From Bugula neritina (taxonomy: Eukaryota > Bryozoa > Gymnolaemata > Cheilostomatida > Bugulidae), in contig OZ037765.1 in assembly GCA_964035545.1 (NCBI GenBank), forward strand, positions 27,294,504 to 27,354,503: 60,000 bases of DNA, given 5' to 3'. Shown one piece after another: positions 37,644-51,240 of this stretch (position 1 is the first letter of the stretch; every line of letters begins with the position of its first letter). A program made the translations under genes and the position numbers. The notes below the pieces were generated by a model. It ran no database searches and was not told where the DNA came from. It worked only from the letters and a program-made list of their open reading frames with translations.

Positions 37644-40600
37644 ATGTGGATTCAAGTTCGTTCAATGGATGGTCAAACGACTCATCGAGTAGATGGATTA
37701 TCTAAGCTGACAAAAATTGCAGAGTTGAGAAAAATATTAGTTGAGAAGTTTGATGCAGAACCTGAACAACAAAGGTTGTTTTACAGAGGAAAACAGGTAG
37801 ATGGTCATACTGACAAACTTTAACTGAAATTTGAGTGTGTTATTTTAACCATAGGCCATAGTCATAGTGATAGTGATAGCCAATACTTATACTACAAGTA
37901 CAATAATATTTATTATAATAAGTATAACAATTGTAAATACTAAATAAATATAATAATTAATAAATGATTAATTACTATTAAATTTGATATAAATATTACA
38001 CTTATACTTAATCTTATAGTTGGTGGTACACTTGCAGTAACTGTTAGTGTAACATAAACAAGCTTAAAGTATCAGTATGAGTATTGTTTCAAGTTCAAGT
38101 CATATTCATATTGATATTCAGTTTCACATTGAATGATTGACTTTGAGTTTGAGGTGATTAGTCATACTCATAGTCATAGTCATAGTGATACTGCTTAACA
38201 TTCACATTGGTCATTGGATTTCAAATTGATAAAGCTATTGCTATCACTATGAGTATGACTATGGTCTATCTCTATGAGTATGACTATCTCTATGGCCATG
38301 GGTATCAGATTCACTTTCAGTCTGAACTATGAGTAGCTATAATTAATATTATAAATTAATTGTAAGTATAAGTAGAACATCAAGTTTAATTATAATGTTA
38401 TACTTACAAGTTACACTTATAACATTAGCCTTAGACTTAGCTAATACTAATAGCTTCACAGTAAACCATGTCCATGTTGATAATGATACTGATAGTGATC
38501 CTACTTTTACTCTAACTTAAATACAATAATTTAGAACTAGCAAATAGTAAAATACTAATACTAATAGTTACAGTGATTATTTCAATCTGCTTGTTATAAA
38601 TTCTTATGCTTAAAGTTGGGCTGGTGTTGACCAGGCTTAACAAAAATGGAATGATTATTGCCCTTGTCATTGTGCCGATACTAGTACATTATTATGCTCA
38701 GATCCAGTTACTATTTTATTCCCAGTAGTTTGCTATTACCATGCCTATAAAAAGTTATATATATATTATTTATTACTTGATGATTTTAAAACGTATTAGT
38801 GATTGCAATCACAATTAATAATAATTTTAATACTGGAAGTGGAAACAGAAGAGCTGGCAATAAAATTTAATTTGCAGGCATCCCAAATATATTGCAAAGT
38901 GATCTGAAAATGCTTAGTCCCTCTCACTGAAGTCAGAATAAAAAACTTTGTAGTTTTCCTTCTTTTCAACACTAATTGTTAGCTTTCCTTTCATAGAAAC
39001 AGTTTCATAAACACAATAAAAATCCAAGCAAATTCCCTGATTGCATTTTAGTATGCAAGTAATGGTTTTATGTAATAATTTTTAGTTTTTAAATGATCAA
39101 ATTCAGACTCATTAGCAACTGAAATTTATTTTTATGATTTTCATAGTGCATTCTGCTCAAGAACTATTTTAGATTTAGAATTATACTCCCTGATTTACTG
39201 TACGTTGGAAATTGCTGAATGAATATAAATTGACACTCTTATTGGTTTTTATAGCTGGAAGACTCCCATTCGCTGTTTGATTATGACGTTCGGCAGAATG
39301 ATCTAATTCAAATTATGATTCGTGCCACACAGCAGCCTCTGCCACCCGTTTCTTCAAAGTATGATGATTGTGAAAAATCTAATCTCTCAGACAAAGAAAA
39401 TTTAGAGGTGTGATTTACTTCATAGCCTACAGGTTACTGTACTCTGCTATTTGATAGATCTCTGTTGGTAGTTTTACTTTACATCTATAGCCTTTAATAT
39501 CATATATATAATTTCCGCTTGTAGCCTTCAGAGAATGAAGCTATGGAACATGTAACTACCTCTGTATTGGATGATGCCATTTACAAGGTACAGCTCAGTT
39601 ATATATTAGGTTTGGTTTTTTATTAAAATATAATTGGAATTACAATTATCTTAATACAGTCACAAACAAATTATCTGAGGTAATATTATTATAATTAAAT
39701 TGTTGAGAGTAATTCCTTTGCTGTCCATGCAGTTAGGCGATATCTTAGATGGAAGAGATCCAGATTTAGGATCATGGCATGAAGTCACCATTAAGAAAAT
39801 AGTGAAGGCAACCAGTGAGGAAAACCTTAAACTCAAAGACTCAAAAAACTTTTCTCCGGATTCTTTTCCATTACGTGAAGAGGCTGATGCATATATTTAT
39901 CATATTGTGTATGATGGGTAAGTTGTTCCTAGCCGCCATACGCATTGCACAAATGTATAAAATTCACTGTCTTTGTTCGAGAATAATTTTTTTCCGACTT
40001 TCAATATTTATTGAACTCCTGTCGATAATTTCCACCATTTTGGACATCATTTGAGTGATATTGCCGAACTGATAGCCTCTTTACAGTCATCTGTCTTCCA
40101 AGTGTTGTTTCTGTACCAATTATAAGCAGATATTTTCTGTAAACAGTAGTTCAATTCCAGCTGCATCAGTTGCATTTGGGTATAAAAGTAGGGGATGCAT
40201 TATTCTATGATAAAATGCTGCCTATGTTTTAACCCTGGTAATGAACTGAACTTACCTAGGTGATAGTGTCTATTTAAACTCACTAATAGCAATTAATCTT
40301 TAGAAGTAAGTTTTCATTTTACTGCTTCATTTATACTCTTTTAGATTTAGAAATTACTCTCATGTTATAAGTTTTAAAGCTTCAACTGGAATTAAATGAA
40401 AAATTATATTTATAAAGTCAAGGAGAAACTGTAAGGAACATGGTGTGTCAATTAATGAGTATTATACGCAGTGAGTTGAGAATTTACTTGAATGCCGTAA
40501 CAATGTAATGTTGCAGTTACGAAGAGGATGGGGAGACACAACTTCGGAGTTGTAATCTAAGGCCTAGAGCTCGAAATGTTGTACCATTTACTGATGTTGA

Positions 40601-43600
40601 GGTAGGAAGCAAAGTTATGATTAATCATAATCTAGACGATCCGAAGCAAAGAGGGTATTGGTATGATTCCATTGTGACAGGAAAGAAAGATAGTCGCTCC
40701 TGCAAGGAACTGTACTGTACCGTGTTTTTTGGGTGAGTTTAGGGTTGCCACGGTTTCTACAAATGGTTTATATAAAAAAAGTCTATGCTGATTTGAAAAA
40801 CAGGGGCGTATTGAAATAATTAGTGAAAATACTTAGTACTAAAGTTCAAGTATGAAGTAAATTTGCTCAATTACGCTATAGGAATTTTTTCCCTGTCCAT
40901 TTTTTATGCGAGATTCAAATTGATTGATTTGCTTACAAATAGTAATTTGAGTTTTTGCTTACTTGTTTCCTGATTGTTTTACAGGTTTGTGTATTCAAAT
41001 TTTCAGCCTTGACTAAATTTTGCCCATTTTTATTATAGAGTAAAGATCTAACCTTTTGAGTCAATAATAAGCTAACAAGAGCTTTATGCCATTTATTACA
41101 TTTTTGTTCAACTGTAATGGCATATTACCAATATTACCACCTCTGTAATTTCAGTTAAACACAATAATCTGTTTGAGTTTTTGTTTCTGATCAACTTTCA
41201 TAATCATTTCTTGAGTGGGCAGCAGAATTTCAGTTTCTGCTCATTTTATAAATTTTCTCATCTAGTTAATTAACACATTCACACAATTTATCTGTTCACA
41301 TGTTTTAGCAAGAAGTTGATTTCTCAGTTTTTAATGTTTCAGACAGGACCTGGCACCTCTGTGTGACTGCACTATTATATTTCCTGATGAGGTGTTTCTA
41401 ATTGAGCCAAAAGGAAGTCAGAAAAACATTCACCTCGATGGCGAGACTGCTACACCAACTAAAAGTATGTTGAATTCTACTGAGGTGCTATTGTAATCAG
41501 TTATTCCGAGTACCTGAAATATAGATGAAAACTGGTATACAGACTGGCTAATGGCCGCCAGTTCGTGACTATGTCAAATTGTTGCAATGAAGGATATTAT
41601 GTGCTGCCATTTTCTAGGAACCAATAAGCCGGATTGTGATTTTTGTCTCGATAATCCAAGAAAAAAGTGTAAGGAATGTGCATGCAGACAGTGTGGTGGA
41701 AAAGATAAGCCAGATGTTCAGATTATCTGCGATGAATGTAATGATGCCTACCATATATACTGTCTAAACCCTCCATTAGATGCCGTGCCAAATGTAGATG
41801 AGTGGTGAGTTGACATAATGTATACTGCTAGACATATTTCTAGAGTTACCATTATATTCTATAATCTATGGGGTTAATGATGTGTTGTTGCAGGTATTGT
41901 CCCTTGTGTAAGAATGACAACTCCGCAGTTGTTTTAGCTGGAGAAAAACTGAAAGCTTCTAAAAAGAAATCTAAAATGGCGTCTGCAACTGGGACTTGCA
42001 CCCGGGATTGGGGAAAGGTACATACATTAGCTTTGATAGTTTAATAATTTGTCTTAATTTGACAAAAATTAAAGGCATGGCACTACTACTGATTTAGCTC
42101 TGCAACATGTCATTTTTTTTAAAAAGTTTAATCATGCATTTTAGTGTACCGTTTATTGTAGTTGTTACTCAAACTGTTTTGTTAGATATCTGACTTTAAT
42201 GTTTATTATTGTATTCAGTTGTGAATATTCTTCACTGTGAATGAGATTTTTATTTTGTATAAGTGCTGTCAAAGCTATAAATGAGTTATAGATCTGCATT
42301 CTCAACACATTTCGTTTTGAAATGCAGGGCATGGCCACTGTTGGCAGAACCACCGAGTGTACTATTGTGCCTAAGAACCATTTTGGACCCATACCTGGTG
42401 TTGAAGTTGGCACCTTGTGGAAATTTAGAGTTCAGGTGAGCTTTCATTTACCGTTTTCTGTCAATTGTTTTTTATTGGTCTGATATTCAGACATATTCTA
42501 TTTGATAATATATTTTATGATTGCGTCAATGTGGTGTAGATTGTCACTGTTCATAAGCAACTACAACCCTGTAAGTAGCTTGTAGCAATATGCAATTACT
42601 ACAAGTTAGAATACCTTCCTAGCTGTAGACTTGTAGATAGTTTTTAGTCAATAAGATATTCATTGCTTTGAATTTTGGATCTAATTTAAACAGCTACTTT
42701 TATATTTGTCACATACATTGCAATTGCATTAAAACAAAGTTGTATGTAAATATCAAATTCCAACAGAATACAGACCCGGGTGTTGACAACTTCCATGTCT
42801 AACTGTTGATATACTGACTTATGTAATGTAAGTGTGACTAAGTGTGTATTGGTTTAGGTGAGCGAAGCTGGAGTGCACCGGCCACATGTCGCTGGTATAG
42901 CAGCTCGAGAGAATGAAGGAGCTTTTTCTATTGTTCTATCTGGAGGATATGAGGACGACGTGGTGAGTCAGCCAGCGGCTTAATGATGTCTCTGCTATAC
43001 TTCCAACGTTTAGAACAGCTTTTCTATATGGTTATACTCATTTAATATTTCTTCTGTGTTTGTGATTATGTTTTGTGTATATCATATTGGAATAGGATAA
43101 TGGAGAGACGTTTGAATACACAGGAAGTGGAGGCAGAGATCTCAGCGGAAACAAAAGGACTGCTGAACAATCCAGTGATCAAAAATTAACAAAATCAAAC
43201 CTGTTAGTAAATTTTATCATTTTGCTACATCTATCTTTAAAATAAGTGGTGCATCATGGAGCCAGTCTTTTGTGTATATATAGGAGACCTAAGATGTGAC
43301 TAACAGGTCATTCGCTACTAAGTTAAAAAGGATTTTCCTCCTATGCATTATTAATTAAATTATAAGAGTGTCTAATGATAGAAACTGCATCAAATATCTT
43401 CTAGCTATATATTTCGCCTGTTATATCATCTTTTTTGTTTGGTTTTTTAGTGGTTTAGCTAAAAATTGTAATGCGCCTGTTAATACTAAAGTTGGAGCTG
43501 AAGCTAAAGATTGGAAAGCTGGAAAGCCAGTGAGAGTAGTGAGAAATTGTAAACTTGCGAAGCATTCCAAATACGCCCCTGAGGAAGGAAATAGATATGA

Positions 43601-44737
43601 TGGTGTTTACAAGGTAGATTTCTGTAGTTTCAGCTTTATAGTGGAAATAACACTCTATTGAAATGAACAACTCATTCTTGTAATATGCGATTGTACACCA
43701 GTGAAAGTTTTTCCTACCTCTGCTATGGTAATCGAGACAGAGCTGTGGTGCTTTTGCAATTAAATTAACATATTCTAGAGCTTTTTGACATATTAATGAT
43801 TTGGTGCATCCTTTTAGCTGGTAAAGTATTGGCCTGAGAAAGGAAGATCTGGATTTCTTGTGTGGCGGTACTTGTTCAGACGTGACGACCCAGCACCTGC
43901 ACCATGGACGAAAGCTGGAAAAAAGCGTAGCCAACAGCTGGGCCTGGTTATGCAATATCCTGATGGGTATGAAGAGAAGCAGAAGGACATTGAAGAGAAC
44001 GCTAGCAAAGGAAAGCGAAAGAGTAAGCAAGGTTAGAAATTTTTTTTATTTAACTTTATTCAAATATGCCGACATGTTCTGCAATTATGGTTTCTCATCA
44101 TATCAAGAATGTATCATTTGTTATATCATCTGTTACTTCTTTAGGAGCTACGGATGATTTGCCAGTCAAGAAATCCAAGATAGTTGCATACAAACCTCCT
44201 GCAGATGTTGCTAAAAACATCAAGTTAGATGAACAAAATGTCAAAGTGTGGAATGAAGCTGTGCTATGTGCCAAAGACGGAAGCCAAGCTTTTTTAACTC
44301 AAGTGCAGGAGTTATTTTCATGCATATGTTGTCAGGATTTAGTTTACCATCCTGTCACTACTGAATGCAAGCACAACTTTTGCAAGGCAAGTTGAATCAC
44401 AGTGCTAAAGGCAACCATTGAAATATACCAGTCAAGAAATCCAAGATAGTTACATACAAAGCTCTTGCAGATATTGCTAAAAATATTAAGTTGGATGAAC
44501 AAAATGTCAAAGTGTGGAATGAAGCTGTGCTATGAGCTAGGGCTGATTTATGGAACAACAAATGTTCTATATGCATTTATAATGTTGTAGGACTGTATAC
44601 AGAGGGCATTCAAAGCAGAAGTATATACTTGCCCCAGCTGCAGACACGAGATAGGGAAAAATGCTACATTAACTGTTAACAAGCCCTTGTCTGATGTTTT
44701 ACACGCACTGTTTCCAGGGTACGGCTCTGCTCGCTGA
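37644..44737 (+). CDS. UHRF1: UHRF1, E3 ligase and hemimethylated-DNA reader
   Basis: Exons: 37644-37796, 39255-39407, 39525-39587, 39733-39917, 40517-40732, 41343-41464, 41618-41804, 41894-42017, 42328-42435, 42858-42962, 43096-43202, 43451-43613, 43818-44031, 44145-44386, 44591-44737; phases agree, giving 762 residues (human 793). Domains: ubiquitin-like (1-75, [11 protein letters not shown] start); tandem Tudor (about 123-300); PHD (about 305-365, [17 protein letters not shown]); SRA (about 405-615, with [18 protein letters not shown] and [10 protein letters not shown]); RING (about 695-745, CICC...CKHNFCKDC...CPSCR). The NKR finger that inserts into hemimethylated CpG is intact. Known role: recruits DNMT1 to replicated DNA and ubiquitinates histone H3, linked to H3K9me3 and unmodified H3R2 reading. 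Vertebrates have UHRF1 and UHRF2; this is an ancestral-type single gene as far as the window shows. Confidence 0.97.
37850..38600. repeat. Tandem-like TAGTGATA/TAATA repeats in UHRF1 intron 1
   Basis: Much of the first UHRF1 intron is built of words such as catagtcatagtgata, atgagtatgactat and taatactaatag, on both strands. The same vocabulary recurs in the 28.9-30 kb and 48.3-50.1 kb blocks. Confidence 0.65.
44387..44590 (+). other. GC-AG intron of UHRF1
   Basis: The intron after exon 14 begins TGCAAG|GCAAGT, the strong consensus of the rare GC-AG class, and ends ttgtag before the RING exon. No GT donor in frame is needed or seen at this point: joining at 44386/44591 restores the RING reading HNFCKDCIQRAF. 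Confidence 0.85.
44428..44534 (+). pseudogene. Duplicated fragment of UHRF1 exon 14 within the intron
   Basis: 107 bases match 44162-44268 of exon 14 without gaps and with 7 differences. The copy stays in frame but meets TGA just after VWNEAVL and has no acceptor of its own, so it is a dead partial exon. It lies inside the GC-AG intron. Confidence 0.9.
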
Positions 44738-45302
44738 GTATTTACAGTATTCTGCTTGTCTTCCATTTGCAATTTATAATGCTTAAAATAAATATTTTTT
44801 ATCACATATTTACTAGTTCATTAATGGTACATGTATGCTTTGCTTACATTTTCAATATAGTGAATGAAATTTGAACTTACAGTAACACATTTAGTTTATT
44901 ACTTTACTGGATTTTAAGGAATTATTTTATTGTTTTTAGTAGTAGAGTAGATGGTATGGCTAAGGTTAGATTGTATACAGATACTACATATATTTTCAAT
45001 AAATATATCACTTTTTCATTGTCTAAAAGCGCTTATGTGCTGATATGTTGAAATGAAATTTTATTATATTGCTGCTTACATGTTTATACAAAATAAAACA
45101 TGCACTTCATATCACACAACCACACTGAAAAAATAATTGCGTTCCAGTATTCTATTTGAAAGTGTGCAGAGTTAAAAATGTTTAAAAGAAAAGAAAGTTC
45201 ATACCTGGGGGGTATAAAAGTATATGTCAAAATATCAAAGGTTTAAAACATTCACTAAAATGCAGTAAAAAATGGTAGAGACTTCGAAATGGTAGAGACT
45301 TA
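44738..45302. other. Tail-to-tail spacer between UHRF1 and UMP-CMP kinase
   Basis: The 3'UTRs of both genes should lie here. Several AATAAA-type words occur on the plus strand (for example aaaataaat near 44785 and tcaataaata near 44998) and TTTATT on the other strand. Nothing else recognised. Confidence 0.5.
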
Positions 45303-46483
<1,181 letters not shown>

Positions 46484-47759
46484 TCAGTTTGTGTATAGGC
46501 ACTAGGTAAGTTGTCCCTGATTTTGCTTCTTAAACTGTAAAATAGTGATGGTAATGGCATTTTTAAATAGCTGCATAATATGGTTATATTATAAATTTAT
46601 TAAAAAATAAATTCCATTAAAATAAATAGCACAATAATTTCATGGCAAAGTCCAAAGAAATGGTTGATAATAAATGTAATCTTGAATTTTATAGAAATAA
46701 TGAATTCTATTTAGGAAATATAATTTACATGAGCAATTGAAAATACCTACGCCCGCTACCCAAACAGGACAGAGCAGAGATAGGTGAAGAACTGAGAATA
46801 CCTACTTTTTTACATATTTCATAGCAATTATTGCTTAAATTAATCAGTTATCAGTTTCAATGTTGCTCTATTAGCATCATTATTAGTATTTCATTATATA
46901 CAGAATTTGTCTTTCGGTTTGAAATACTATTATGATATTAAATTTATTATCACAACTGTGATAAAAAGGGGTCCTTGTTTTGTACAAAAGTCATTTGTAC
47001 ACTGGTTGTTTCATACACAAACTGTTGTACACAAAATGAAAAATGAATTAATCCTAAACCCAAATATTAAATAAATATAAAAACATATGTATGTTAGTTA
47101 ATTCATATTGATATGTAAGAAACGACCTGAAAAAGTGGGTACGAAACGACTTGTGTACGAAATTACCTGCACCCATCAAAAGCATTAGCACGAGCGTCTA
47201 AATTTGATAACCAGAAATCTGTACTGATCTTGATATTTATAATGATAATCATACTCATAGGGACCTAATTTTTGACAATAATCAATAGCTATCATAATTT
47301 TTTACTAGCACTACAATATGAAAATATTTAATTTAATATCATTATTAATTATAAATATAAGCATAATTTAATAATTTACATTAAATTTAATAACAATATC
47401 AATAGCAACATAATCAAATTGAAATTCAATATCATAATCATATTGACATTCTTATTATAATTATTTCACAATCTTTATGACCAAGACAGAGACTTCAAAA
47501 TCATACCAAGAAGTATAATATTAATTAAAATTTAGCAGTACAACCAACATCATTATGATAAACACTAACAGTAGCCAGCCACAATGACCTTCACAATTTC
47601 AAACTCAATGTGAACAAAAATGAATTAGAATATCAATATGATTCACTTTAAGAGCCCAGAAGATGAGGCAGATCAAAATGAACAAGTTTGAAGAATAACT
47701 GTGAGTGTAAGAGCTAGTTTTCCATAAAAATGAATATACTTTAATTTATACTTTTAAAT

Positions 47760-48124
47760 ACCTTTGAAGACATGGAAGACTTGGAAACACTTAAGACTCA
47801 AGGTTATACAAGTGCCTCATTTGTTTTACAGTGTGGACTACAGGTTAAGTAGTGATTATGTTGATTTTTGCTACTTTTTATATGGACCCCTTGGTGTCTC
47901 CAATCACTTTAGTCTAATGGTTCTTGGTAAGAAACTACCAAGGTATACTGTTACTTGTATGTTTGTAATAATATTATGATGATAATTACCAAAAACCATT
48001 AGTGATTAGCGACACCAGAGGGTCCATATGAAAAAACCAACACTATTACCACCTGTAAAACAAATGTGAAATGAGGCACTTCTAGTTCTATGAGTGTTTT
48101 CAGGTGTTCTATGTTTTCAAAGGT
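47760..48124. repeat. Long imperfect foldback with remnants of a coding-like unit
   Basis: 47760-47930 and 47986-48124 are inverted, diverged copies (for example tcatttgttttacag and tatggacccc against tatggaccct of the other arm) around a 55-base AT-rich loop. Each arm contains a tttgttttacag acceptor-like word followed by a tract reading SYGPSGVANH or LYGPLGVSNH. This looks like an inverted duplication of an exon-intron fragment of an unknown gene or element. Confidence 0.65.
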
Positions 48125-48299
48125 ATCAGTATCAGTATGATAGTGTATGAGCATCACTACGATTATATTTATATTTAATAATTTAATTTTATTGATATTC
48201 AATCACATTGACATTATTATTATAAATATAATAATACTATAATATTAAGTTGAATTACTATTATAACTCAAAACATTAACATGTAGTGATCATGTACAT

Positions 48300-50080
48300 C
48301 AACATGAACTCAACACGGTGACACTGGCAGTCATAATCATAATGATAGTGGTTATCATAATTATAATGGTAGTGGTACTGATGCTGATGGTAGCACTAGT
48401 GCTAGTACTAGTAATAGTTATAATTGATAATTATATTTTATTTAATATTATTATTAATAATAATAATATTTTATATTTATAATAATTATAATAACATAGT
48501 ACTAGTAGCGTCTTAATTTGTTATATATGTTTTATCAGAGTCCTGTGTGTATCCTTTTAATTACTTAGAGTAATATTTTCACTTATTTGTTATTTCTATA
48601 ATAATAATTAGTATCACTTTATTATGATTATAAATTATCATTATCAGTATGCACAAGTTACACTTACAGCAACAGCCTACGTAAAAATGGGTGAATAGAT
48701 AAGGGAGACAACGCCGCGGCTATGTAGGCGAAACAGAAACGGGCTATTGTTTACCCACACCTCATTGGTTTGTTCCGCTGTAAAATAAATATCTTAGCGG
48801 CTCCAATAATGTCATTAACATCAATTTTGTTTACACGCGCATGCGATCTAACTATCCAAGCGGTAAATTCAAAGTGACCTTGAGTTTGCCAACACTATTT
48901 TGTGACATAAAAAACACTATTTGCTGTTTGTAATTTTATCCACATAGTTTCAAAATTAAAACGTTAAGTAGCTTAACAGCTATAGCAATATTTGTTTAGT
49001 TAAGTTAATTGCTGTGGATGCTGATTAGAATAAAAATGCATTCTCATACTGATACTCATACTTGGATCACTCAGTCTCAGAGTCCGAGAGTCAGTCTGAG
49101 TCTTAGTCGACTCTCACTCTCAGTCTTGAAACTAGAAGTTACTGTTAGATTTAGTCTACTCTAATATAAGTGTACAGTTATTGACAATGTTGTAGTTCAG
49201 CGTCTTCTAGCTACTGGCTTATTCGCAGTTTAAGAGTTATAGTTACCACTAGTCATACTCATTCTGATTCTCATGCTGGTGGTGGTACTCGTGTTGGTAT
49301 TGCCATTGGACTTGGCTATCGCTAATACTAAGTCTAATACTATTAGCAATAGTAATGCACTAACATTTAAACGTATAGCTACACTTACAGTAATGGTTAA
49401 TGCTTTATTACTTGTACTTTACCTTGGCATTTATTTTTAAAATTTGCCTTTTTTAATTTTAGTTTTTATTTCAATTTGATATCAATTATATTTCAATTTA
49501 TTATATTCTCTTAAAAATTTAGAACTCATTAGTCAGGATGATCATGATCTAAATGACCGTGATGGTTTTCATTAGATTTGGAGTTACTGTTAGTTATCGC
49601 AACACACCAAGTGTAACTCCAAGTTAGTGACTAACAGTAACAGTAACGTAAAAATAACTAGCCTACTACTAATGCAAATTAATTTGCACTAAGCCTTACT
49701 ACTTACCAAGTCTAATACTAATAACAATAGTAATAGTATTGCTATCACTATTACTAATAATTATACTTATATTATTAATATTTGTAATACTAATAATTGT
49801 TATTATAGCTTATACCTATAGTCATACTGTATATATAGTATAACTAAACGTGTAAGTTATACTAAATTACTCAGAGTTTGTGTAATAATTACGCTAATGA
49901 CTCAGTCCTACGACCAACAGTCACTGGACACAGTCACATGACTATGGCACTCACAATGCCACAAGCAAATTAACCATATACTCAAAGTATTGTTATTCAT
50001 ATATATATTGTATGTTTAATTTTTACATAATATTTTTGTAAATGCCAATACCAATACCAGTAGTTAGAGTAATACTGGTG
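48300..50080. repeat. Strand-switched TAATAGTAA repeat family block
   Basis: Runs of agtaatagtaatac, ctaagtctaatac and tgatagtggtta type words alternate with their complements. A small hairpin (ttggagttac at 49578-49587, complement at 49613-49622) is embedded. The candidate STIL promoter (48690-48860) interrupts the block. Confidence 0.6.
48764..48845 (+). promoter_or_regulatory. Candidate STIL promoter (CCAAT boxes, NRF1-like site)
   Basis: This is a GC-richer island in AT-rich DNA. It has an inverted CCAAT (48764-48768), a direct CCAAT (48803-48807) and GCGCATGCG (48837-48845), which matches the NRF1 core. Nearby is ccgcggc at about 48713. The combination is typical of TATA-less divergent promoters. 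It lies 2.4 kb before the STIL start, requiring a 5'UTR intron; which gene it serves is inferred. Confidence 0.4.
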
Positions 50081-51240
50081 TGTTGGTATCGTAATTTGGC
50101 TTGGCTATGAGGTAAACTCAGCTCTTCTTAATCTGCAGGAAGAGTTAGGTATCCAGGTTTGCGTATCTGTCTTGTGGTGCTCTTCAGTCTAGGATTCTGG
50201 GCTGAGCACTTACTAACACAAAACTAGGACTCACTACCACAACCTAACACATTCTTTTTAAATTTCTCTACTCATTCACAATCTTTCTGTATGCTCACAC
50301 AAGTTCTGAATGTTCAGGAACTCTGTATTCAAAGTATCTCACTTTATCATCCCCCTCTATCTCATACACATTCTCTTTTATACTTATTACATTATTCCTA
50401 GTTATCATCTACACCACACCTACACTATAATATTGATATTACTGCAGCTATATAAACTCAAACAGAGTTGTGCTCTCTAGGTAAGGAAAAATAACTAGCC
50501 ACGTTAAAAATACAATACAACAATGTCAAATAGAGTTTTGATCTGTTGGTGCATTTACTATTATATTTATGCAATGCAAGCAAATGGATACAGATCATGT
50601 TCTGATATCTTTTCCTAATGATTACGCTTCGGTTTTTATGTAATACGGACCAATTCTAATTACTGATTGATAGTGAGTGATACTGAATTGTTAATGTGTA
50701 GGTAATGGCAACTTGGTCACTTTGACTTAATAATTAAAGTTAGAGAAATCCTACATTAATTTTGGAGAGCTTTAGAACTTTAATTTAAATTAAGAAGAAC
50801 AGATATCTCAATTTTTCAAACTCAAACCATAACGGCAGGCTTTTATTTTTGTTTAGCTACATTAGTTGAATTCACTTATATTTCATTACTGATTATATTA
50901 CAGAAAATTTAAGAGTAGCTCATGTGATGTTAACCACAATGAAACTTTAGATCTGGTGGTGTTTTTCTTTACCAGTTAGTATGAAACAGTAAGTATATTA
51001 ATTTGTTATCTTGCAACTAAATGTTTATAAATTGAGATTATTTTAAACCTGTATGCAAAGTTTCAAGCATTTACATCATGAATATTTTCTTTGTTTAATT
51101 CAAACCCCTGGCGACCAGGCAGGCTAAGACTGAAAACTCACACTTGTTATATGTGCAGTGCTTTTGACTGTAGGCTAACAGGCTAAACCTCAATAATATG
51201 ATAATACCAGTTAAAAAATTGTAGGCAAAACATACCACTA

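Noticed and set aside
43455-44030. 191-codon minus-strand ORF
   Set aside because: It is the shadow of UHRF1 exons 12 and 13 on the opposite strand.
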